Source: Rhizobium leguminosarum
GTDB taxonomy: Bacteria > Pseudomonadota > Alphaproteobacteria > Rhizobiales > Rhizobiaceae
Assembly: GCF_004123835.1 (NCBI RefSeq)
Contig: NZ_MZMU01000010.1
Coordinates: forward strand, 186,001 to 250,000
Reading direction: 5' to 3'
Length of the DNA: 64,000 bases
Shown: piece after piece, positions 44,955-51,956 of the stretch
Numbering within the stretch: the first letter of the stretch is position 1
Layout of the letters: each line of letters begins with the position of its first letter
The notes under the pieces: model-generated
What the model was told of the DNA's origin: nothing
Database searches by the model: none
Seen by the model: only the letters and a program-made list of their open reading frames with translations
Position numbers and translations under genes: made by a program

Positions 44955-45212
44955 ATGACAATTGAAGAGCTGATCGATTTACAGGAAGCAGGCTCAAGGG
45001 CGCGGGTGCTCGGACTGAAGGCTCACGAGAACCCATACCTTGCGGCCCATAGGATGCCGACTGGTGATAGCGCTGCTCTGGGAGATTGGCTTGCGCGTCA
45101 CGACGCGTGGAAGTTCGGTTGGGAAGCCGAGAACGCTAGCCGCGAAGGTAGAATTGTTACTCACTTCAAGGAGCTGATCTCGACTGCCAAACTAGGTACG
45201 CTCGATGCGTGA
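44955..45212 (+). CDS. Rmf/CrpP-like small protein
   Basis: An 85-residue protein. The pattern A-x3-G-x4-ENPY followed later by W-x3-GW (LGLKAHENPY, HDAWKFGWEAEN) resembles the ribosome modulation factor / CrpP fold, in which short basic proteins bind ribosomes or modify small molecules. GGGGGATC precedes the ATG at 44955. It is an isolated gene after the pilus operon; the 44730-44954 gap shows no other feature. Assignment rests on the short motif only. Confidence 0.5.
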   Translation: MTIEELIDLQEAGSRARVLGLKAHENPYLAAHRMPTGDSAALGDWLARHDAWKFGWEAENASREGRIVTHFKELISTAKLGTLDA

Positions 45213-45293
45213 CGTTGTTGATTTTGGTTGCGACGCCTGAGTTCAATGACAAGCGTCTTGTCCGGGCGCTGGTGAAACAATATGGCATTGCCC

Positions 45294-45719
45294 TCAAGCT
45301 TCTGAGATGCGCAGGATCTTGCAAACCACCGCCGTTGATGTGCCATTGACGAAGCCTATGATGGACAAAAACTGTGACCTATCTCGATCGATTATTTTTC
45401 TTATATCCTCCTCAAGATATTGGAGGCCTGCCCGCCCCTGAAACAACGCGTTCCATCCGACATCTACTGACTGCGAAGCCGGCACATTTTCAACGCTCCA
45501 GATGAAAATATCGATGACGATCGAATCGTTCCAAATTTGCCCCAGGGAAATTTCTTGAACTCCCTCATACGAGAGTTTTACTTCCGTTCCATCAACTCTC
45601 CTTAAAGTTAAAAGTAGATGGCGACGGTTCACAAACTCCAACGAAATCAATCTTGCGTCGTGGGCTCTGGCCCCAAGAAGCATCCCGTCGTCGTCGTTTC
45701 CCCATGCAATTTCCCTCAT
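45294..45719 (-). CDS. Hypothetical protein
   Basis: A 141-residue protein starting MREIAWGNDDDGMLLG after AGGAG (other ATGs at 45725 and 45740 are possible). It looks like a small mixed alpha/beta protein with no signal peptide or membrane helix, and I recognise no family. Its GC content is visibly lower than in neighbouring operons, consistent with acquired DNA. It is on the same strand as the frameshifted gene upstream. Confidence 0.55.
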   Translation of the reverse strand: MREIAWGNDDDGMLLGARAHDARLISLEFVNRRHLLLTLRRVDGTEVKLSYEGVQEISLGQIWNDSIVIDIFIWSVENVPASQSVDVGWNALFQGRAGLQYLEEDIRKIIDRDRSQFLSIIGFVNGTSTAVVCKILRISEA

Positions 45720-45861
45720 TTCCATACTCCTGATCATCACTTATTTGCGCTGCTCAACATGTTTTCGACGACTGACGAACGGACAGCTTTCAGCGCCAAG
45801 AGCGGACGCGATCCCCTGACTGCTCTTGGCCCAAAGCGATCAAGGGATCGCTCACTGATTA

Positions 45862-46550
45862 CTAAGATATCCAGACTTGAAGAGGGCCAAGTTTTGCCAG
45901 CCCCATATCTTCACCGGAAATATCGTCCCTAGACCAGCATACGATAGGTAGCCCTTGAGAAGCCGGTCCTGCAACTTGCAACACTGCCATCTGCGCGAAT
46001 GATTGGCTTTTGAGGGAGAACCAGTTTGATAATCCGAGCGAAAATCCGGTGTCAAAGCTGATAAAGCCAGATTCGATTGCGCTAAGCTCACCCTTGAACC
46101 AAAAGGTTATCCTCTGATCTTCAAGTAAGGTGCTAGGAAAAATGGTGTCGTCAGGAGAACCCCAAGCTCTTTCCCATAAATGCAATTCGGCTGGGGAAGT
46201 TACGGTCTTCCAGCCGACAGACTCGCCGTTCGAAACCGTCCCACCGTACCAATGCCCAGCGAGTATTCGTTCGAAACCCTGCTCGGTGAGAGTCAGGTCT
46301 CCGAAGCTGTCCTTGATCCCCCACTTTCGAGAGTGATTGGCTTCACGAACTTTGTGAGTGAGTTCAACAACTTCGTTCTGAACGCCTTTTCGCGGGTTAT
46401 TATGTTCGGATAAAGCGGTGGCGAAATAGCCAAATTCGCCCAGGCCTCCGAAGACCGAGTTTCGTTGGATCCATGTGCAGAACAAATCCTACTGCACCAG
46501 GCGATGCTGTCTTCCACTGCGAGTTGAAGCAGTCGGGAGGTATCAGTCAT
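45862..46550 (-). pseudogene. Frameshifted gene of an unnamed acetyltransferase-like family
   Basis: Two overlapping frames together make one protein. The N-terminal part (from the ATG at 46550) reads AVEDSIAWCSRICSAHGSNE and ISPPLYPNIITREK. The C-terminal part reads SRKWGIKDSFGDLTLTEQGF then SPAELHLWERAWG to 45862. This order (WC-x3-C-x2-HG, PPxYPNxxT, W-x-x-KDSF, W-x3-W) is one I associate with a family of GNAT-like proteins of about 230 residues. The frames join at an A run (46387-46390) lacking one base. Either decay or a sequencing error; a slippery A run is a remote alternative. Confidence 0.6.
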
Positions 46551-46684
46551 AAGCCGCACCCCTGGATACGCGCGGAGGATAACCTATTCGGCAATTGCCG
46601 CAATGACCGCAAATGACGCTTCGCAACCGGGGATACCGCCGCCTTCATCTGTGCAGCACACGGGAACTGTGGCATAACTGGGCC

Positions 46685-47656
46685 ATGGCGATACATGTCT
46701 TGGCGGTCCATCGCGACACGGTCGGGACGGAACAGGCGGCGGGCGGTTCGCTTGCAGCCGCCTATTCCGTGGGGGTTTTCTGCTGGCTGCTGTCGGCCGG
46801 CGTCTATATCGCCGCGAAATGGGTCTCTTCGGAGATGCCGCCCTGGGCGCTTTGCTTCTGGCGCGTGCTGATCGCCTGGGCGATCCTGTTGCCGATCGTG
46901 TACCAGCATTTCGGCGCCATGGTCGCCCTTGTGCGGGCTCGTGGCCTCGAGTTGCTCGCCATCGGCGGTGTGGGGCTTGCGATCTGCCAGGGCCTGATTT
47001 TTGTCGGCCTCGAACATGCCGATGCCACTACCGCCGGCATCATCATCGCCCTGATCCCGATCATCACCATGATTCTTGCCCGCTTCATTCTGGCTGAGCC
47101 GATGGGACGCTGGCAGGTGATCGGATCGATCCTCGCCTTTCTTGGCATCGTGGTCATCATCGTCAAGGGCAGCCCGGCTGCGCTCTTGCGTCTCGATCTC
47201 AATCCCGGGGAGTTGTGGATCGTCGCTGGCGCGTTCTGTTTCAGCCTCTATACCGTCCTGCTCCGCCGGGCGAAATTCGATGTGAATCGCCTTGCGCTCC
47301 TAGTGCTGCTCCTCGGTGCAGCGGTGCTGACGGCGCTGCCCTTCTACCTGTTTGAGCTTGTCTCCGACGAGCGCTCGACGCTGAATGCCAGCGGCCTTAT
47401 CGCGCTCGGCTATGTCGCGATCCCGGGCGGCGCGGTTATGTATTATCTCTTCAATCGCAGCATCGAGGCCCTGGGGGCGGCGCGGGCGGGCGTGCTGCTT
47501 TACATCCAGACGATCTTTATCGCCGTGCTCGCCTACCTGTTCCTCGGCGAACAGTTGCAACGCTATCATCTCGAAGGCGCGGCACTCATAGTCGCCGGCT
47601 TGCTTCTCATCATCCTGCTGAAGCCAACGACCAGAGCGGAGGCGACCAAAGCCTGA
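46685..47656 (+). CDS. EamA-family (DMT) transporter
   Basis: A 323-residue inner-membrane protein with ten predicted helices arranged as two EamA repeats: VFCWLLSAGVYIAAKWVSSE at the start and IPGGAVMYYLFNRSIEALGA and LLYIQTIFIAVLAYLFLGEQ in the second repeat. It exports or imports a small metabolite; the substrate is not predictable. The start was chosen at 46685 (MAIHVLAVHRD); 46691-46700 alternatives exist. Isolated gene. Confidence 0.9.
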   Translation: MAIHVLAVHRDTVGTEQAAGGSLAAAYSVGVFCWLLSAGVYIAAKWVSSEMPPWALCFWRVLIAWAILLPIVYQHFGAMVALVRARGLELLAIGGVGLAICQGLIFVGLEHADATTAGIIIALIPIITMILARFILAEPMGRWQVIGSILAFLGIVVIIVKGSPAALLRLDLNPGELWIVAGAFCFSLYTVLLRRAKFDVNRLALLVLLLGAAVLTALPFYLFELVSDERSTLNASGLIALGYVAIPGGAVMYYLFNRSIEALGAARAGVLLYIQTIFIAVLAYLFLGEQLQRYHLEGAALIVAGLLLIILLKPTTRAEATKA

Positions 47657-47738
47657 GTACGAGCGCAATGGCTTCCCAATGACCGCTTCTTGGCGCAAAC
47701 CTGACGTCGATAGGCAGGTGGCCGCCTTGAAATAAGAC

Positions 47739-48050
47739 CTATGTTCGCATCATTGGAGGCAGGTCCGGTCGTCGCTCTCCCACTCCCTGCCGGACGAGTG
47801 ATAGAGCTGCGATACCCGCCTCATCGGCCGCACGCAGAAGCGCTTCCCGGAATTGTTCCGGGGGAATCTTCCCGCTCAATGCGTCGACGCAGGCTTTGAC
47901 GGCAGCCACATATTCCTCGCCGTCATCGCAAGGCCAGTCGTTGATCAGGAGACGCGCCGCGTCGCCCAGCGTCCATACGATCTTGCGAGATGCCGGGCCT
48001 CGCAAAGCAAACCCAACCGGCGTGAATGCTGATGATGTGTTCCAGCACAT
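47739..48050 (-). CDS. DUF982 protein
   Basis: A 103-residue protein with the rhizobial DUF982 pattern: WTLGDAARLLINDWPCDDGE and AVKACVDALSGKIPPEQFRE, ending in AADEAGIAALSL. The family is expanded on rhizobial plasmids and its function is unknown. The start could be one of several codons; I kept the ATG at 48050. No operon partner. Confidence 0.75.
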   Translation of the reverse strand: MCWNTSSAFTPVGFALRGPASRKIVWTLGDAARLLINDWPCDDGEEYVAAVKACVDALSGKIPPEQFREALLRAADEAGIAALSLVRQGVGERRPDLPPMMRT

Positions 48051-48167
48051 TGTCCTCGACCCCTCAAGGCACGGATACTGCAGTCCCCATGTTCAATATA
48101 CGCGCGTAATTTGTAATTTGGAATTGAAAAATGTCGAGATGTACCGCTTCAGCGCGAGCGGCCGGAT

Positions 48168-48209
48168 GAAGAAGAAAGGGCGCTCAAGAACCTTATGGTC
48201 GGAGCGCCC
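48168..48209 (-). terminator. Candidate terminator of the protease/kinase operon
   Basis: Stem GGGCGCTC (48178-48185) with GAGCGCCC (48202-48209), loop 16 nt, followed on the minus strand by TTTCTTCTTC. It is about 110 bp beyond the stop of the pseudokinase gene. Otherwise 48051-48322 holds nothing I can identify. Confidence 0.5.
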
Positions 48210-48322
48210 TACGCTCCGTCGAAGTGTTGCACTGATGGACGCATTCCGGGTTCGCAGCAGATTACCCCGCCCCGGTGTCAGCGGCGCACGCCCTCCCTAT
48301 TCGGTCCCACGTTTCACCGCGC

Positions 48323-50728
48323 TCACCGCAATTCGGCGGTGACGCGGAAGATGCCGCCGGCCGAGGCATCCGAGCAGACGACGAAGGTCGAGCCTTCCTG
48401 CGCCATGAAGGCGACATTGCCGCCGGCCTCGCAGGGTGTGGCGCTCCATTGCAGGATGATATCGCCGTTATCGGGCAGTTTTTCCGGCGTGATCTTCGCC
48501 GCACTTGCCATCCATTCCGTCGCCGACGGCAGGTGGACGGGCGCGTTCAGCTGTTTCGACAGCCAAGCGGTATAGTTCTGGGCGACGGCAAGCGGCACGT
48601 CGTCGGCCGGTTGCTGCGGATTGTCGGTATAGGCCTGGGCTGCGGCGGGATCGGAATTGGCGGTGTAATATTCCGCCATCTCGGCACGGGTGACGGCCTT
48701 CGTCTGCATGCAGAAGGACTTGTCGATCTTCACGGCGCCATTGGCGACGCCGAGCATGCCGCCGAGTTCCTGCATCGAGGAGGTCATCAGCCGGACATTC
48801 TCCAGCGAATAACTGCCCGCCGGCACGGTCTCGAAGGCAAGCGTCTGCGAAACCGGGCAGAAGCCGCGTGCCGACAGCGCCTCAAGATCGGCGAGGATCG
48901 GCTGGTAGGCGATGATCGCGAGCTTATAGGCCTCCGCGGTGTAGCGGCCGTCGGCCTCGCCGATCTTCGGCGCCAGAGCCGCAAGCGTCGGATCGGCAGC
49001 ACCTGCGCGGGTTGCGATCGAGGCGCTGAGATCGGTGACCTTCTGCTTCAGCGCCGTCGCCTCGTCCTTCGCCGCCATGACATCGGCGATGACGGCGTCG
49101 AACAGTTTGGCGGCGTCGCCATAACCTGACGTCGCGGCCGGCATCTGCCATTGCTCGGCCTTGGCCTTGGCCTCGGTCATCAGCCCGCTTGCCTTGACGA
49201 CGTCAGGACTATCGCCGGCGCCGATGCGATTGACGGTTTCGCGTTTGGCCGCCGCGTCCTTTTCGGCCGACGTCAGTGCGGTGAGCGCCTTGGCGAGATC
49301 GTCAAACGTCGTTTTCGACTCGTCGTAGGCGCCGACCGCAGCATGCATCTGCTTTGCGGTGGCGGCGTCGGCTGCAGTCTTCATCTTGGCGTCGGCCTCG
49401 GCAAAACCTGGCGCCTTGTCGCCGCCGGCGGCCGAAGCGGCAGCCTTCGCCTTTTCGGCATTCTCCTTCGAGATGCCGATCAACGCATTGCCGAGATTGA
49501 TGGCGGCCGTCTGGAAGCCCGGAAGGGCCTTTTCGTAATCTTCGTCTTTGAGCAGGGCATCGGCCGATGTCAGCGCCGCGGCGCCGGTGTCATAGGAGAG
49601 TTTCGCCTGGTCACTGGCCGGGCGCTCCGGCGCCTTGGCGGCAATCGCCTTCTGCTTGCGGCTTTCGGCCTCCTTCTTCCAGGTTCCGACGTCGGCGACG
49701 AGCTTCGGATCCGGGGCCAGCAGCTTCGGGATGGTGAAGACGCCGACGCCGATGCAGATCAGCAGCAGTGCTGCGATGATGGAGATTTTGACAGGCGTCC
49801 ATTTTTTTGGCTTCGGGGTGTCCTGCTGCTGCGGCATGCCGCCGCGCGGATCCCACGACATCGGCTGGATGCCTGTCGTCACGCGCGCAAATTCGCCCAG
49901 CGCATCGGCGCCCGTGCGCGGTCGCGCGGAGGGGTCGCGGCTCAGCATCCTTTCCACAAGGCTTGCAAGACCTTCGGGAAAGCCGGGGATCAGCACATCG
50001 AGGCGGGGAAAGATATTGGAAGGGTCGAGATGGATGTTCTTCCAGCTCTGCTCGCGCTGGTGCTCGTCTTCCCAGACCATGACGCTGTCGAAGACGCTGG
50101 CATAGGTCTGTCGCGGCAGGAAAAGCTTGTAGGCGATCATGCCCATGGCGTAGATGTCGAGCGCGGCGGAGGCGGAGAAGGTGCCGCTGGCATAGATTTC
50201 CGGCGCGCCGAATTCCGGCACATAGGGCGGGATGATGTGCTCGCCGATCTTCGAGATCAGGTGCAGGTTGCCGATCCGGACCGACAGGCCGGAATAATCC
50301 TCGGAGACGTAGATGCACTGGTCCGTCAGCGCATTGTGGGCGTAACCGGCGCCGTGCAGGGTCGCCAGGCCCTCGAGGATGTGGCGGCCGATCTCGGCTG
50401 CGCGTTCGTAAGCCACCATTTCGGTTTCGTCGAGATACTGATGCAGCGTTTTCGACGGCCGCTTCTCGACGATATAGAAATTGTCGTCTTCCGGCGACGG
50501 CGGAATGAGGTCCTCGATTTCGACGAAGCGCCGCGCCGTCAGCGATTTGGCTTCGTTGATGGAGGTCCAGACCCGCTCGAAACGCGCCTTGTCCAGTTTC
50601 AGCGCCATATCGGGCGCGACGATGAAGACCGCATGGTCCATCCGCTTGTCCTGGGCCGGATAGACGATGAACTCGTTCTCATAGACCGGCTCGCCGATCG
50701 TGTAGCGGGCGATCAGATCACTTCTCAT
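48323..50728 (-). CDS. Membrane pseudokinase with C-terminal FGE/sulfatase-modifying-like domain
   Basis: An 801-residue protein. The Ser/Thr kinase-like domain (about 1-290) keeps APE (FGAPEIYASG) and the helical lobe (LDIYAMGMIAYKLF). It lacks the catalytic HRD Asp (YAHNALTDQ at 129-137) and the DFG Asp (IGNL near 153), so it should be a pseudokinase. One transmembrane helix (312-334, ISIIAALLLICIGVGVF) leads to a periplasmic Ala/Lys-rich helical region (about 350-600). A formylglycine-generating-enzyme-like domain (about 640-801; FCMQTKAVTRAEMAEYYTAN, LPSATEWMASAAK) closes the protein. AGGGGG precedes the ATG at 50728. Last gene of the protease operon; a sensor or scaffold role is inferred. 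Confidence 0.82.
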   Translation of the reverse strand: MRSDLIARYTIGEPVYENEFIVYPAQDKRMDHAVFIVAPDMALKLDKARFERVWTSINEAKSLTARRFVEIEDLIPPSPEDDNFYIVEKRPSKTLHQYLDETEMVAYERAAEIGRHILEGLATLHGAGYAHNALTDQCIYVSEDYSGLSVRIGNLHLISKIGEHIIPPYVPEFGAPEIYASGTFSASAALDIYAMGMIAYKLFLPRQTYASVFDSVMVWEDEHQREQSWKNIHLDPSNIFPRLDVLIPGFPEGLASLVERMLSRDPSARPRTGADALGEFARVTTGIQPMSWDPRGGMPQQQDTPKPKKWTPVKISIIAALLLICIGVGVFTIPKLLAPDPKLVADVGTWKKEAESRKQKAIAAKAPERPASDQAKLSYDTGAAALTSADALLKDEDYEKALPGFQTAAINLGNALIGISKENAEKAKAAASAAGGDKAPGFAEADAKMKTAADAATAKQMHAAVGAYDESKTTFDDLAKALTALTSAEKDAAAKRETVNRIGAGDSPDVVKASGLMTEAKAKAEQWQMPAATSGYGDAAKLFDAVIADVMAAKDEATALKQKVTDLSASIATRAGAADPTLAALAPKIGEADGRYTAEAYKLAIIAYQPILADLEALSARGFCPVSQTLAFETVPAGSYSLENVRLMTSSMQELGGMLGVANGAVKIDKSFCMQTKAVTRAEMAEYYTANSDPAAAQAYTDNPQQPADDVPLAVAQNYTAWLSKQLNAPVHLPSATEWMASAAKITPEKLPDNGDIILQWSATPCEAGGNVAFMAQEGSTFVVCSDASAGGIFRVTAELR

Positions 50729-50770
50729 GCACTTGTCCCCCTGCATTCATTGCATTCATGAAACCGAACT

Positions 50771-51943
50771 CTATTCGCCCACCAGAAGCGGATCGCCGAT
50801 CAGGCCTGCGGCGAGCAGCAGGCCGGTTTTTGTATCGCGAAGCGCGAAGGCAAAACGGGCATCGGCCACGACACGAACAAGCTTCGGATCGATGCTGCGT
50901 TCCGTGATAACAGCCGTGGCTGCCGCTGCCTCCGTGCCGTATTCGTCAACCTTGATCATCGTCTTCTGAAGCACGCGCGCCAGGCTGATGTTTTCCTTGG
51001 TGAAACCCGGGAAACCCGCATCCTTGGCCTTCTCGGGCGCCACTCCCATCGCATTGAGTACCGGCATCAAATCACGCCCGTCGTTCAGGGAAAAGCGGGG
51101 CAGGAAGATTTCGCCCTTGGCGGCTTCGAATTTTTCCCCTTGCAGCCAGGAAGTGAGCGCCTTCAGGTCCGCGCCGCCTACACCCTTGCCGGAACGCGCC
51201 GCCACCACGACCATGCTGTAGCTCTCGCCGGCATAGGCAAGGTCGACGGCGGTGAATTTCTCGTCGAAGCGGAATTTCTGCCCATCGCCGGCAAGATGCA
51301 TCATCGGCACCGAAATCGTCGACCCGTCCGGCCGCTGAAAGGGACTTGCCGGGCTTTCCCTATCGAAGGAGGTTTTCCAGTGCGCCTTGAAGGAAAGCGC
51401 GCCGAGGCTGACGAAGCCGCCGCCGGGCGGTGCGTCCAGGATGACGGGAATGGCGCCTCGCGTTGCCTGTTTGACCCAGCCATTGATGTGCTCGACCGAT
51501 TTCGGTCCGTCGAGATCCTCGATCGAGGGCTTGATGCTGTGGCCGGCGAGCATGGAGAGCGCATCGGGGACGAGCACCAGCTTGTCGTCGAAGACGATCG
51601 CGACCGCCGTCGTCAAAGGCGCATCGGCCGCTGCCGGCTTTCCCGGGGTCATTGCGTCAAGCACCGTCTCCGGTCCCTTCACCTCGCCGCCGAAGCCGAG
51701 GCCCTTGGCGATCGAGGCTTTGCCCTCGTCGGAGGCGCCGAGGCTTGCGAGACCGAGTGCTGCGGCAAGGCTTGCCGGCGACACCATGATATTGGCAGCA
51801 CCCTCCTTTGCCAGCGTACGGTCGATCAGTTCGGCCGCAAGCCCTGCTTGTGCGGCAAGCATCGCACTGCTGTCGCCGGCATGAGCTGGGGCAAGCGTCA
51901 TCAGGGAAGCGGCAAGACCCGCCAGCAGAGTGGATTTCGGCAT
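50771..51943 (-). CDS. Serpin (serine protease inhibitor), exported
   Basis: A 390-residue serpin with a signal peptide (LLAGLAASLMTLAPAHAG). The serpin fold shows NIMVSPASLAAALGLASLGA, VEHINGWVKQATRGAIPVIL and FLPRFSLNDGRDLMPVLNAM. The reactive-centre hinge KVDEYGTEAAAATAV (small residues at P12-P9) predicts an inhibitory serpin. Counting from the hinge puts Arg349/Ser350 near P2/P1, suited to a trypsin-like target. CAGGAG precedes the ATG at 51943. It lies 13 bp after the trypsin-caspase gene in the same operon, so the encoded trypsin is the obvious partner. Serpins are uncommon in proteobacteria. Confidence 0.9.
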   Translation of the reverse strand: MPKSTLLAGLAASLMTLAPAHAGDSSAMLAAQAGLAAELIDRTLAKEGAANIMVSPASLAAALGLASLGASDEGKASIAKGLGFGGEVKGPETVLDAMTPGKPAAADAPLTTAVAIVFDDKLVLVPDALSMLAGHSIKPSIEDLDGPKSVEHINGWVKQATRGAIPVILDAPPGGGFVSLGALSFKAHWKTSFDRESPASPFQRPDGSTISVPMMHLAGDGQKFRFDEKFTAVDLAYAGESYSMVVVAARSGKGVGGADLKALTSWLQGEKFEAAKGEIFLPRFSLNDGRDLMPVLNAMGVAPEKAKDAGFPGFTKENISLARVLQKTMIKVDEYGTEAAAATAVITERSIDPKLVRVVADARFAFALRDTKTGLLLAAGLIGDPLLVGE

Positions 51944-51956
51944 GGTTCGCTCCTGT

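Noticed and set aside
49151..50761. 536-codon plus-strand open frame over the pseudokinase gene
   Set aside because: Composition of a GC-shadow (His/Asp/Arg-rich) with no domain; the opposite frame encodes the kinase fold.
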